From: Amyelois transitella
Lineage: Eukaryota > Arthropoda > Insecta > Lepidoptera > Pyralidae
DNA length: 64,000 nucleotides
NCBI RefSeq assembly: GCF_032362555.1
Contig: NC_083509.1
Span: forward strand, 7,587,001-7,651,000
Reading direction: 5' to 3'
Below are positions 25,008 through 38,716 of the stretch, piece after piece (the stretch's first letter is position 1; the number at the start of each line of letters is the position of its first letter). Both the position numbers and the translations under genes were made by a program. Under the pieces are notes generated by a model. It was not told the DNA's origin. It worked only from the letters and a program-made list of their open reading frames with translations, and searched no databases.

Positions 25008-27079
25008 AAATATTCTCACTTTAAATAACTAAACGTACGAGATCCGGCCTTTAGGTTTTATTCAATAAATCTCATTAATATTTTGGTCTCTGACTTTATA
25101 CAAGTTATTAACCTAACATTTTTAACAAATATCAAAAAGTGTATCACACACAAAAGGATTGGCAGATGATTGATGTGATGAATTCCAAAGTTTAACATAC
25201 TTATATAACATTTATAAAAGGGGAACACTTTACTTCTAAAAACCTCTTCTTTATCAACTTTGAACTGCCAGAATACACTAGAAAAGAGAGAGAATATAGT
25301 TACTCAATTAAAAATGTAAAACAAGTAGGCATCGTCGTGTCGCGATAGTTTGGCATCGTGCCAGTATAGACCTCCCCCTATAAAAATAAAGTTTGCGATG
25401 TATCAAACCCCTTTTTCAACACCGATATTTTTTTAAGAAATAGGTTCTACTATATTAAGAAAATGTAAAGTACGTAACATACTCGTAAAAAGTCAAAGTA
25501 GCTTTATAATTAGTAGCCGTTTAATTAAATGATTTTTTCGTAACAATGCATAAGCGGATACGATAAGGCGGACAGCGATTAAATTCTTGCGGTGAAATTT
25601 ACTTATTTGTTTATTTTTTACATTCTCCTAACCGTTTAACGCATAATGTCAAAAGGCTAGTAAACATACTCGTATGTTTAGATAATAGTTAATGTGCCCA
25701 CTACCTTTAAACTATGATTTGTTTCCTTTTAGGTTCAGTGAGCTGATCTTAAGCTGACTTAATGCCGACTAAGTTCAAGGTTACCCAAAATGTTTGTGGA
25801 ATTCAAACTCAGCTGTTTGTTGTTTGATATTTTCATTATTTTATTAGTATTTGCGGATATCATATTTCACATTAACAACACGATTGCTAGCATTGGCTTT
25901 TTTGTTAGGGACAAGAATATTTTTTTTAATAAGTAAATTTATGAATATTTTTATAATATTTTAAAATACAAAATTTAGGTATAGTTGAGTATAAGAAGAG
26001 TAACAGTCTGTCAACCTACTAGTTCTTGGAGGCCAGTGTAAAATTTTAACGATTTACCCGTGGATTTTACACTGTGTCTGTCTAAGCAATTTTACGAAAT
26101 GGAATTACGAAAAACAAAAGCCTCTTAATATCAATTTAAATTAATGTAAATTTTTTTGAACCAAATACTTGACTGTGCTGAAAAAAAATGTATACTTTTC
26201 ATAAATGTTGTCCCTATATTGTCGTTGTTTCGTGTAAGTAGCCCACAAAGTCAACATTGCTAGATCAAACTTGAAGGGGCATATACAGTGACAAAGACCG
26301 GCTGCCAGTAAGATTTAGGATACCCCATTTAAAACAGACAACGCAAACTTGTCTACACATTTTGAAACAGTATTAGAGATAACGCTGTAGTTAGTTTTTG
26401 TCTACCTTATAACAAAAACCCAATCTTATTGACTATTCCCGCTCCCTTAGTAATTTTGTAAAAATGCAGGGATGGTATTTCTTGAAAAGCTTTCGATTTT
26501 TTCGTTTAATTCTTCTTTCTTCTGTACTTTGAATTCAATTTCAGTATGACGCTAGCTTAAATTAGGCTTTTAGGCTTAACGAAGCATTTGCGAGTCGAAA
26601 AAAAAGACTATTGTTTTAAAAGGAACGTTTTCGCCAATTACAATTTATATTGGGTCTTCGATTTTTCATTAGTTCAATCGTTAAACATTCTATATTTTTT
26701 ATGTAATTAAACATCAAGGAAATAGGTACGTTAAAATCAAATATGAAATGGTTTGTTTGTACCTAGTAGGTACACATCTCAACTCGTATTGTTGTCTTAT
26801 TAGGTTTGTGAAGTTTTTAGCGACGAGTAATTGGTGCCTTGGTAGAATAATATTTGGAAAAATTGGGCCAGTAAATTTGGCAGTAATGCGTTTGAGTTAT
26901 ATCGTTCTTAGAGGGGTATATCAATAAATTTAACAAGGGTCTCATAAAAAATAACAAGGTGTCCCATTGGTATAAACATCGTGCGTAATATATAGGCTGT
27001 GTGGAATACCTATTAGTAACCTTAACTCAACCAAAATTAGTTGCTAAACAGAAAAATAATTTAATTGCAAATGTTACTT
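25008..27079. other. intergenic, no gene seen
   Basis: AT-rich sequence with no coding region, RNA gene or clear repeat. Confidence 0.4.
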
Positions 27080-27150
27080 TTGCCTTGTCTATCCCGCAAG
27101 GGTGATTGTGTGTACCTATAGGTATGGTGCGACATAATTATATGTATGTA
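27080..27150 (+). mobile_element. SINE-A 3' tail fragment
   Basis: CTTGTCTATCCCGCAAGGGT followed by a TATATGTATGTA tail. Confidence 0.5.
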
Positions 27151-27259
27151 ACTTCGTGTAAACTCATTTTAAAAAAGTAGCTGAGACAATACATATATTA
27201 TATAATCCTAACTTTTTGTTTTATCCATATTTCTTTAACATCATAAAAAGTAAGTCTAC

Positions 27260-27522
27260 ATACATACATACATATAATCACGTCTATATCCCTTGCGGGG
27301 TAGACAGAGCTAACAGTCTTGTAAAGACTGATAGGCCACGTTCAGCTATTTGCCTTTAAGATAGAATTGAGATTCAAATAGTGACAGGTTGCTAGCCCAT
27401 CACCTAAAAGAGGAATCCCAAGTTTATAAGCCTATCACTTAGTCGCCTTTTACGACATCCGTGGGAAAGAGATGGAGTGGTACTATTCTTTTTTGTAATG
27501 GTGCCAGGAAACACACGGCACT
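27260..27522 (-). mobile_element. SINE-A copy, full length with 16-bp TSD
   Basis: Complete copy of 263 bp with CATA repeats at the left and GTGCCAGGAAACACACGGCA at the right. The 16-bp sequence TAAAAAGTAAGTCTAC occurs at 27244-27259 and again at 27523-27538, a perfect target-site duplication that defines both ends of the element. It is the best reference copy here. Confidence 0.92.
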
Positions 27523-27746
27523 TAAAAAGTAAGTCTACTTGCGGTAAATTTTGCAGACACAATAATAATACCTCATTTTCATACATCTTATCACATTTTA
27601 AATTTATAATAATGAAAACTGTCAATCAAATTGAAATGTGAAATGTCTGAATATTTACAAATATATCAAATCATTTCTAAAAAATCTACAAATAACGGTA
27701 CCTTACTAAACTCATAATAAAATTAAAAGAAAACCTAACATTCGAA

Positions 27747-30700
27747 ATGGACGGAGATAAATTAGAGAAAAGGCGCTTGCCTAAAATTATGGCCTGCATG
27801 ACTAAACAAAGTCTGGAGAACTTGCGGAATAAGGCTTTGTTTAGTTTAGACGTCCTTGATGCAAAAGGGATTCGAAGGTTTGTGTTCTTGATAATATTAA
27901 TGTATGATGTATGATTTGATATTTGATTTTACTGCAAGGCAAGAATATACCTAATATATTCTGTGCAGGTATATTTTGTATCCAGCAAATGAACCAGCAG
28001 GCTTGAATAAAATCACTAAGTTTGCGAATAAAATCCATTGCTTAAAAAAATAGAACATAAAAAAGATAATATATTAATATATATCTATTATATTTATATA
28101 TTGTACGTTTATACTTCCACGAAAAAACACATATGTAATTTGTGCCAGATGCATCCTTCCCACGCTGACTTTTAACTTAGAATCCATTAAGGGTTAGACT
28201 ATTAGGCATAGTATTATAAACTTAGAAATCTCTCTTTGGAGATATCTCTTATAAGTGCTTTAGAGTTGGTTTAGGTAACCAACCGCAGAAACTTCTACCT
28301 GTATAAATTTCTCTCCAGAGATATTTTACGACTTAATATGCGACGTCGAAGGTGAATAATAAACTAGTTGCGATTGCTACCAGACGTCGTAAGATATTCT
28401 CTGACGTCATCATCATGTTGAATTATGGGTCTCTAGTGATTGTAAAGTTATTTAATGCAAATTACGAGGCCATTATTTTTAATCTTATTCAACTTTATTA
28501 AGATTTTTTCATAGGCAACTTTTTATATTGTCATAGTTAGTAAGTTTCCTTATAGTTATCATATTTAACTTACACTAATCTACCTAAAACCCACTCAGTA
28601 AAATCTATCCATTACCAATACACCATTTAAATCATTAAGATAATAAATTTGATATCCTTCCTGTAGGCGATGGGCAATCTGTAACTATTTGAATCGTGAT
28701 CCCTTTATTGAGTGATACAGCTGAACGTGGTCATTCGGTCTTTTCGAGAATAGGTATTGAGTCTCTCTACCCCACAAGGGATAAAGACACAATTATATGT
28801 TTGTAACTATGTGATTTTCTAGCTGGGATAAACCAATGTCATCATTTAACTTTCATATTCATCTCTCGTCTGTTATTCGAACAAGGTTTTAGTTGTAATT
28901 CATTAACTTGCATTAATTACAAAAGTTCTTTAGTAAGCAGTTCAGGCATCGAGTGTATTATATAAGGATTTTTTTTGATATAAAATATGTACAAAGAAAT
29001 CGCTATATTCACGCATTTATATTTTTATGAAAAACTACCTGTATTTTTTTTAAAATAAGTATATAAATTAAAATGCATTCCCTTGATCGAGTTTTACAAT
29101 CTGCACGGGAAGAGAAGCCGCCGGTACACACTATATTTTCCTCGCTACCAGACTAGCGTGGAAGCTGTTACATTGTCGGAGTAAATAAGATTTGTACGTA
29201 CTTTTATATTTTCCAAAATAAGAATATTGTTTATACGGATTTTTTTCTTTAGACGAAAACAACCTTTGCATGAATGTCTGATTCTGGAGCTCAAAGAAAC
29301 TGGCTATTCAGAATCATCCGACTATCTTCAAGACTTGCTTTACGATAATGTGCAGTTACTGGCAGAAGACGATATCGGCATTGTCGTTGATTTGCGAAAG
29401 AGAGAAGATTATTTGGAGCATATTGCCCAAGGTCTCATGAAGGCAGAAAAAAATAGAGATAGAGGTATAAGCAAATCCTACTAGTTAATGTTATAAGTGG
29501 AAAAGTTGAAGGATTTGTTTGTTTATCTTTCACGCAATTGGATGGATTTTGGCGAAATTTGGTACACGGGTAGAATGTATCCTGGTTTTACATAATAAGT
29601 ACTTTTTGAGAAAATACAAGCGATAGTTTATCAATATTTATCAAATTGTATGTTTATATTAAAAACATGCAACGAACCACGCCCAAAATGAGCAATTGGC
29701 GAATATTTGTCGTAATAAATTTGTGATCACAAAGAACCGCCCATACTTTGTTAAGCTTGGGATTCTTCTTTAGCAATGAGCTAACAATTTGTCCCTTTCT
29801 GTATATCAATTCCGTTAATTAGCTGTTCAGTTCAATGTTGCCGTTGAGGCTTTTCGAGACTATTGTTTCCTCATATATCGTAGAAACGTGATTATAGAAG
29901 AGATTTTATTTTGCAGGTGAAACTAAACAGGAAGCCTTGCAGCTACTAAGCCTGGCCATGCATTACGCCGAGCAGGGGAAGGGCATTCTCTGGCTCGCTG
30001 AGAAGTTTTTCTTGGCGTCCATAGCAGTCGCTAGCCAATTCCTATTGGACGGCGGTCGGCAGAAGGGGTGTTGTAAATACCATTACGCTAAATTCCTGCT
30101 TGACAAATGTAAGAGTTTTTGGGTTCTTGTTTTTGTTTCCAAGTTATTTTTCGGGATCTAAACGGCTTTTAACCAGGTTTAGCTTCTCTAATTGGTATTT
30201 TTTGTAATACCTCTGGTAGGTTACTCATTGGGGGTTTTCAGGTTCCTCTTTACTGGACAACCAGTGGGGACTTCAGTAGTTTTCTACAAAATACCATCTC
30301 AACAAATATTATAAATGTGAAAGTTAGTTACTGTGTTTGTTATTCCTTTACGGGCTATCTACTGAATTATTCTTTTTGAAATAGGTATCATTTTACAAAA
30401 ATTAAGAGTCTAGAGAAGGACAAACGGTATCTTCCATCTCGGTAAAAAGTATAGTTCCGTTCCGATGGCATTTAATTCGTTGCTTTCTGTAGGTGGTGCT
30501 AATTCCACCGCTTTTTTATATACATACATATAATCACAGAGCCAATAGTCTGGAAAAGTCTTATTGGCCACGTTCAGCTGTTTGGCTTGATGATAGAATT
30601 GAGATTCAAATAGTGACAGGTTGCTAGCCCATCACCTTAAAGTAAATCAAAAGTTTATAAGCCTATCCTTTAGTCGCCTTTTACGACATCCATGGAAAAA

Positions 30701-33700
30701 AGATGGAGTCATCCTATTCTTTTTTTTGTTGCCGGGAACCGGCATTATAACACGGCACTTGGTACACGGCTTTTTTTGTAGATAGAGTTAAATTCGACGC
30801 TTATTGTAGATGGCGTTAAATAAAGATAGTAAAGGCGCGGGCGAAGCTGCGGGTAAAAGCTAGTAATTTATAAACAGATTAAATCTATATACATAGAGGA
30901 GTAAATTTGTGTAGTTTTTTTGAGTTATAGTATCCTACACCTATAACAAGTCTCGAACTTACTTTGGGTTGCTCAATCGATGTAATTTATTTCGTAAGTT
31001 GTTACACATTTCATTTGTAAGTCACATACAAAGTATCACCACAAGATAATAAATAATTATACCTAGAGCAGTAATTTCCTTAAGGGAATCAAAGCCTCGA
31101 CCTTATGGTAATTTCCCAACCTTATCAGGAACTGTGCGGTGTGGTGTTAATAATTTTCTAGAGTAACAATGTGAAGAAAATAAAAAAATTACAAAATGTA
31201 CTTATAATGCTAATCCTTATTGTTTACCAACGGGATATAATTTTTTCTGAAATTCGGCGCGTTTGATGTCAATTTGTCTGATGGAAAGATCTAAAGTTTT
31301 ACACGCAGGATAAATGAATACTTACATAATCCGGAAATAACAGAAATCCGGAAATTTGATATTATAATACGAACTTTTAATTGCAATAAGTAACTGAATT
31401 GAATAAAACTATTTAAAAATGTAATACTAACAATTCTTTACCTATAGTTCCTGGCACGGACCCGGAAGAATCCTTTGTGATATTGACTGAAGTCAGGGAT
31501 AGCGCCATAGGAAAGGTAAGCAATGTTTTCATCTGTTCTGTCGCGGGTCTGTTAAAAGATAAACACATAAACTACCGACGCATCTTTCAACCTAATAATT
31601 GTCACACCCAGTCTTATTTTAAAAGGAAAAAATATACTTATGGACAAAAGGTCACACTATCTTTAAATTTGAGCTTCATCATAACTTCGTAACTAAGTAT
31701 ACAAAGGGATTATTACATCTGACCGAAGTGTATCGCGTCGTGAATAACTTATACATTTCATATTAGTGGAATATCAACTCTCACGAACTGGAATCCCTAT
31801 TTGATCCCTCGTAATCCTTACTGCCGAAGTATAATTGAATATTTTTATGTCGTCTTACATCAATTAAGAAATGATATACTTATATAAAACTGAATGTCTA
31901 GTCATTCATCTGAAACTAGTAGGTATTGTCATATGTATTCTTTTGCATTAATTTATTTGTAACATTCATTCTCTCAGTTTTCATTATATAAATAATTTGT
32001 CCAAAACAAACCTATGTTTAAAATGCTAGTTTTATTTTTGGGGCCAGCAATAATGTTGTAATTTGTTCCGCATACATTTATTAACCTTTCTAGGACTGGT
32101 TTCTTTATGAACCAAACGAGAAAGGCGTGGTGATACCCCGGGACACCCTGTTCGCGGCTACAGCTCTTCAGCTGCACAGGGTTTTGCTGGACAAAGCGAG
32201 AGCTGTCAGGAAGAAAGACCCGGGGAAAGCTGAAAGATTGTCCAGGTTGGCCGAGAGAAGAGCAAAAGATGGTAAAGATTTTTATTATTACGGCTATTGA
32301 TATAAATACTTAAGCTTCATGTTGGGTTCTAGGGTATTGGTTACATACGTTACAATTGTAAAGTTGGTTTATTATTTATTGAGAAATAAGCTATGGATAT
32401 AATTACTCCGATTACTTCTTCCTTATAAGATGAACAATAATTCACTATTTTCGGGCAATAATAGTCGTGAAAAAAATTATTACTACAAGATGGTAAATAT
32501 CCGTCAAATTGTTTAAAAAAATTATCTCTTTTTCTATGTAATGAAATTGTAAATGTCAGTCAAGCGAGGGCTACATTTTATTTTCCTTGTGCATCCAACT
32601 AGTTTCAGTATATCTTTTACTTATTCATAAGTCCACAATAAGCTTAATGTAATCTCCGTGTTCATCAACATTAGCTTCTCTCTACCTTATTAAGAATAAA
32701 GGTGGAACGACATAAATGTATTTATTACTATTTGTGTTTTCGGTTCTGTAAATAATAAAATAAAGAAAGTCGCCTAAATAAAATACATATATGAAAATTG
32801 TGCTGATTTTAACATTAAGATTCATATCATTGTTGTAATAGGTGTATCCTATAGGAGTCTAATCATGGGAGGAGTGCGTTAATCTTTGCATTTGATCTCT
32901 AACAGCAAACCCTTTTTTGGTTGCCTACTAGGCGTCGTTCAAGTATGCCATTAGTCCCATACTGCTGCCTAGAATATGAGATTCTAGGGAGAGCTGACGA
33001 TACACGATACGCACACGTAACCATGGCATCGCCGAATAGTCGCCCTATCCTGAAGACCACCTGATTTTTCTTGTATTGAAAAAAAAAAAAACCTAAATTT
33101 TTGTTGAAAAAAAAATATAATATGTTATTAATATTTTAGCTGGCGAAACAAAGAAGACAGCTGAAGCAATATTAGAAATCGGCATTTGTCAGTTGGCTAT
33201 GAACAACTTGAATAACGCCCAAAAGACGTTTGAGAGAGCATTCAAAATATATACTGACAGCAATAACATAGAGGGTCTGTGTGACACAAGAATGCATTTA
33301 GCTGCTGTAATGCAAAGGTAACATAGTGTTAAAGTAGTTTTCGTTACCACACAAACAATAATACAAAATTCTTAAGATACTTCTGAACTTTCTATATGAT
33401 AACAAACTCCTGCTTATTTCCGTTTCTGCGAGAATTTCGGTAAATTCAGTCCACATAATAAACGTACATGCCTTAATTCATATCGAGATCCAGCGGTTAG
33501 ATCTGCGCAGTGATATAAATATGTCAGTGAATCAATCAGTCAGTGTCCTTATTCCTCTATGTTTGAATTCTAAAAATATATATTTTTTAATTTGTTTTAT
33601 GATAAGATACTTTCTCCATACACGACCTTTTCGTTTTTTATTATCCTAGATGCTTTCGTTTATCTCCGGAAGTATGAACGTCGATCTTTTGGATTTTTTG

Positions 33701-36700
33701 TACATACCCTATGAATTATTAATCTACACCAGGTCATTGAACGGGTGTCTCCTTGAATTTTAATATTGCACTAGGTGCAAAATACCTGTATGTAGTTTTC
33801 TAGTATCGATCAGTTGCTTGCCGTCAAATAACTATACATTCAGGAAGTTTTACAGATGAAAATGTTTAGGTTCTTTTTTAGACAATAGTTTTATTCTTCT
33901 GCTTTTTATTTTTATTTTAAACTATACAAAAAGAGAATGATTAGTTACCTAATGTGCTAATATTGTACAAAGACAATTATTGTTTAAATCAATGAATCGT
34001 ATGCACTTCAGACCTTGGCACTGAATACGATACGCTTTACGCGTTAGCCTATAAATGTGTACATCAAATGTATTAATTGGAATAATTTGTCAACTCGGAG
34101 GTTAATAAGTTACTTGAATACATTAATTGACATGCCGTATTATCGTAAGTCACTAGATTACTTACTAAGATATACCTAGTTTAGTTATTGATGCGTAAAA
34201 TTACTTGCAAAAAATATCTGCTCGTCATTCATTCTTCTATGCCATAACTAAAAAAATTATTAAATGTACGACTAGTTATTGGCTTCTTGTGATTTTAAGC
34301 CTATTATTTTATTTTTATCTGCCTGATTTTGGAGGCATACGATGTGTATGACATTTATTTACCATTACGACAAAAATAAGTACACTAGTGAAAACTGTAT
34401 CAAAATACGATCTTCATATTCCAGCACAGTTTTGTGTTATCAACATCCTCAATTCTCAATATTTTTAGCTGATAGTTGCTAAATTACTTTAATTTTTACA
34501 TGACACTGTAACAGCATTATATATTTCTTTCGTTCAGATTAAGAGATCACGAAATGGCAGCAAAACTGCTTACAGAGATGGGTGCGCTGGCCATGGAGCA
34601 CCACCTACGGAGACAACTGGGCAGAGCATTGCACCTCCTGGGCGAACTGCATCTACGGAGGGAAAGACCAGAGCTAGGCACCCAACATCTAGCTGAAGCA
34701 TTCGTTTGTTTCATGGGAATCTCTTCTGTTGGAGTAAGTTATTTGGAGTATTGCAATTGTTTATTTTTTTAAATTGTAACTACGTGTCAGTGTTTTTTTA
34801 TGTGATGCAAGTGGATGGTAGCAACCTGTCGTTACCTCTGATTTTAGATTTGTATATGTTTAGCTACACGTGGCCTTCGAGTCAAGTGACTGTCTGTCCA
34901 CCCCTGAGGAATAAAGACGTAATACAATATGTATACATATGTATGTGTGTAAGATTTATCAAAATAATATAAACGGATAATTTTTAGTTTACCAAAAGAT
35001 CAGAAGTATTTAGAAGTCTTATTTCTCTATGCAGGTTGGCTCAACTATTTCAGGGTACAATATCGATGCCTCTGATAATGGAAACGACAATGATGAAGGT
35101 GTGACGAGTATTTACGAGAATAAGCGACCAGAGATTTATGAGGAAGAAGCAGAACAGTCGAGACTCATGATGGCAATTTCCGCAGGTTATTTGCTGTCTT
35201 TACTGTTAATTATTACTGACCACTGTAACTGCTGTTACTAAACTTGGTACAATTAGTATCACACATATTAAAGATTTGCTTTTAAAAATTTCAAATTTTT
35301 CCCATTGTCATGGATATGTAACATCTACATTCTTCTATAATTAACAATATTCATATAAAAATTCGGCAAAATCATTCTAGTGGTTTGGCCATAATAAAAC
35401 TAATAGACATATTTCGCATTCACGAAAAATTTTGTTTGTAAATCACAAAACCCTTTTATAAATAGCATCTTAGAGGTTATTTTGAAATTAAAAAGAGCTG
35501 GACTAAACTTTTGATGTTCTGTACTTTCTGTTACTTCTACCACAAAGTGACTAACAAAATTAAGTTATAAACAAATCTCTTCCTTAACATGAGGCTACAT
35601 ATCCCCCGAAGTACATCATCTCCATTAAAATTTTAATATTACAATGTATGAGAACTTTAAATGCTTAATTATCGTACATAAATCCTACAGATCACAAGTT
35701 CAATCTCAATTTGTACCTATTTGACGTAATTAAAATTGATATTATTATTTATATTGTACTCTTTATACAAGATAATTAAATTAAACGTTCGTTTATTATT
35801 TTGCTTAAATTTATATAACCAAAACGAGGTTTTTGCATCATAGGACCATTGTTTATCTTTATTAGTGCTCTCCACTGCAGACCTACGGAAACTCTGTAAA
35901 ATTAGATACTGTATAAAAAACGTGAATAGGTATAGTGATATTGAAGATAAGTCGTGATGCTTATTGGCTATGAATTTGCTTTGAAATATATTCAAACGTA
36001 CGATCACGCATATTACAGCTTTCATTCTTTTAGCGCGGTTGTAAAATATTATCAAATCTAATGCTAATTTGACTTCTTTTTTATAAAGATACATCTAAAT
36101 ATTATTACGTCAAACATTTAATACCCATATAAATCCATATTAAAAGAAATATTATTTCGCCTAAATAGTACTTAACCTTCATATTTAATAATTTAAAAAC
36201 TTAAATTGGTGTGTCAGGTCACCTTGAACCTTTTGATGATCTCTGGACTGCCAGAATGGTGACGGCTACGTGGCTGGCATGCCAACGGGTATCAGAGCCG
36301 TCATTTGTGTAACCAGTTTTTCCTTTAGTTTGTTATAGGATGCGTAAGAGATCAACTTATTCAAAAAAGAGTAAGTAACAGAGTCTAACCAGAGTTTAAC
36401 CGGTTTTTCCTTTAGTATGTTCTTTGAGACATAAGGGATCATCTAATTTAATAAAGAGTTGGTAACAGAGTATAAGTATGTTGTCATTCGTGTAACGTGT
36501 GTTTTCTTAAGTATGATATAGGTTCCACGTGAGATCAAATAATTAAACGTGTAAGTTACAACAAAGTGAAAGACCTCACTCTCCATTCTCTACATGAAAG
36601 GAGAGCGACGTAAGAAAATTTTAAACTATGGTTAAATTATTCCAAGAAGTAATAATGTAGATAATTTTCTTTAATTACATATATTGGCAAAATTAAAGGT

Positions 36701-38716
36701 TGTTGTTGGCTTAATTGTAATGTAAACTTTAATTTCAAAGTACAGAAGATGCAAGTAGATGAGAAAGAGAGAAATCTTTTTCCCACACTATTTCATAATA
36801 GAGACGTGAGAAGAACTACACAGGAGAAATAAAAATGTAGCATTACTCGATATATTTTCACTTATTAAGATGTAATAAACGTAATAGTGGATAGATAGAT
36901 GAGGTTAACCATTATATGGATCAAAATAGGAAACTAACCTTCGCCTTGTACGAGGTCACCATTTTGCATTATTTACGTACTTTTTGTGTGTATGTACAGG
37001 AAAATGACTTTTCTAAGATCTTCTCTTAAAATAATCACAAACAGTGCTCCCTTGTTGGCATTTTAGTAGGTAGATTTGTCATCTTAAATAATATAAAAGT
37101 TGATGATATCCTGAAAATCAAACTACGAGCTTAGAGATGACTCTACAGGTCAAAAGCCAGCTATATACCTACGCCGAAACTATGATGACTGGCTTTATTC
37201 AATATAGTATGACCAAAACCACTGGTCAAATTAAAATCGAGTTCCTTTAGTTTTTTTTATTTAACTTGGAGCTTCAATCACGGTGAGCTTCATTATTGTA
37301 ACTATCTGCATGTTAAGGTTTAGTAAGTTCAGCATAGTAGCTGTTTACTATTTTCATCATCTGCTCCAAGTATCGCTCATCATCATCATCCTTTGAATTT
37401 AAAAATCTGACATAAGTCTAAGAATTAAATACCTTTGAATCGTTTTAGGACCTTTCTTTGAGTTTATTTCGTTTTGTTATCACAATAGTCACGGTATACA
37501 TTTACTGTTGCTGGTACTACAAATAATATAATAAAGATCCAATCAGTTCTGCGGAGGAAGAATTATAATCGACAGTGGCCTTAATATTCTTTATATTAAA
37601 TTACTAAGATGTCCAATATGCAACGTACGTCCCAAGAAATCCACCAATTTTATCATTTTCCTGGTACGTGACAAAGCAAAAATGAATACTGCGTTAACGA
37701 ATTCTAAATAATACGATTTAGATACACGTAGAAATGGAGAACCATTAGTGAAGAATGAACGCTAGTGCTATCGGAAAAATTGGCGCAACAAGGGAATAAA
37801 ATAGGAGTAGGAGTAGTCTTATTTAAGCTATTTTAAGGAAAAATTTTCCTTGAATGGCTTGCGTGTGTTATCTACAAATAGCTGGAACTATTGGTCTTTA
37901 GAAGTTGAAATGAATTGTGAATTGTAACTTCTCTTCTAGGAATAGGATACTAATCGCCTTCTATCCTACCTCTATTTCATTAAACTAGTCAAAGTTCCCA
38001 CAGGTACCTACGAGAAATACAAAAGTTTCGGTCATATCGAACGCAGCTGCAATCATAACCTAGCTTTTTAATATTTTAATAGGTCAAGAAAACATGGCAT
38101 CTTACTTTCAACTTCTGAAAGAGGCAGGTGTATGTTCTATAGCCAAGATGAAGATAATGGAATGGAAGCTCTCACATGCTGGCTGGTGGATCAAGCGGCA
38201 ACACCACAATTTTTTGCCCTGCATATGCCCTGAACATCAACGCACTCCACTAGATATTTTGAGGTAACCATAGATATTTGCCTTTTGAAATTAACTTATA
38301 TATTTACTTGTTCTAGCCCGCGTGTTGTATAATAGTATTTTTGTATTTTGTTTTGGGTACTTAGTTGTATTCCTAAGAAATATAAAAAACTAAAATTTCG
38401 AAAAATTTTTGATGAACTTTGTCATAACGTACATACACATTAAATTTCCAATTCATAAATATTATTATGTGATAAGTTTTTTGGAAAGGCAGGCTTTAAG
38501 ATAAGATAGAAAAGTTGATTACTTGAAAAGAAAAAGAGGAAACCTCATATTAACGATTTTTTTTTCGGTTATAGGCATCAGTTGCAACTAAAAGAGCAGT
38601 TGGGAAGTAAATTCTACGAAAGTTCCATAAGCAAATCTGTACTTACTCGAATGGGAACTGTAGAAGATATCCAAAAGCTACGCAGTAGTTACAGACAAGT
38701 ACGAGAATTAAAATGA
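27747..38716 (+). CDS. TTC29: tetratricopeptide repeat protein 29-like (TTC29), 10 exons
   Basis: Predicted protein of 542 residues. TTC29 is an axonemal protein needed for sperm flagella and cilia, linked to intraflagellar transport. Exons: 27747-27877, 29253-29464, 29917-30108, 31448-31515, 32094-32271, 33140-33317, 34538-34733, 35035-35185, 38083-38263, 38575-38716. All junctions are GT-AG and all phases join. The core shows helical TPR-type repeats: LAEKFFLASIAVASQFLLDG, then TAEAILEIGICQLAMNNLNN with KTFERAFKIYTD, then LLTEMGALAMEHHL and RALHLLGELHL. Before the C-terminus comes SIAKMKIMEWKL, which resembles the end of vertebrate TTC29. The family call rests on remembered resemblance of this repeat order, not an alignment. 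AATAAA signals lie at 38778-38787. Intron 8 (2.9 kb) holds a tandem repeat, and introns 2, 3 and 7 hold SINE pieces. The C-terminal region with PCICPEHQRTPLDIL is not something I recognise. Confidence 0.8.
28655..28803 (+). mobile_element. SINE-A copy, 5' truncated, in TTC29 intron 1
   Basis: TGTAGGCGATGGGCAATCTG to CTCTCTACCCCACAAGGGAT, then an AATTATATGTTTGTA tail. Confidence 0.65.
29510..29645. repeat. dispersed LINE-like repeat fragment in TTC29 intron 2
   Basis: TTTGTTTGTTTATCTTTCAC, then GATGGATTTTGGCGAAATTT and GGTACACGGGTAGAATGTAT, resemble the common arthropod repeat whose other end reads GCGAAGCTGCGGGTAAAAGC (seen at 30845). Likely a 3' LINE remnant. Confidence 0.5.
29754..29896 (+). 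mobile_element. SINE-A fragment in TTC29 intron 2
   Basis: Diverged copy: GCTTGGGATTCTTCTTTAGC, AGCTGTTCAG and a final AAACGTGATTATA. It ends 20 bp before exon 3. Confidence 0.5.
30300..30870. repeat. LINE-like dispersed repeat, split by a SINE, TTC29 intron 3
   Basis: ATTATAAATGTGAAAGTTAG and CTACTGAATTATTCT at the left, and GGCGCGGGCGAAGCTGCGGG followed by TAAAAGCTAGTA at the right, are the two ends of one common repeat. SINE-A copy 30520-30758 interrupts it. Confidence 0.55.
30520..30758 (-). mobile_element. SINE-A copy nested in a LINE-like repeat
   Basis: From ATACATACATATAATCACAG to CCGGGAACCGGCATTATAAC. The usual TATATCCCTTGCGGGGTAGA stretch is deleted. The host repeat continues on both sides, so this SINE inserted after it. 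Confidence 0.75.
30920..31000 (+). mobile_element. SINE-B 3' fragment
   Basis: AACAAGTCTCGAACTTACTT, GCTCAATCGATGTAATTTAT match the last third of the tRNA-derived SINE at 10909. Confidence 0.55.
34814..34948 (+). mobile_element. SINE-A remnant in TTC29 intron 7
   Basis: GGTAGCAACCTGTCGTTACC, then ACACGTGGCC, GACTGTCTGTCCACCCCTGA and a GTATACATATGTATGTGTG tail follow the family order despite heavy divergence. Confidence 0.55.
36300..36573. repeat. three diverged tandem units of about 90 bp in TTC29 intron 8
   Basis: Units start near 36300, 36394 and 36481. Each has a variant of TTTTCCTTTAGTATGTT, then a GAGATCAACTTATT-like stretch, then a GTAAGTAACAGAGT-like stretch. Units 1 and 3 also share GTCATTTGTGTAAC/GTCATTCGTGTAAC. 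Confidence 0.65.

Noticed and set aside
27404-27625. 73-codon minus-strand frame
   Set aside because: Lies mostly inside the SINE-A copy at 27260-27522.
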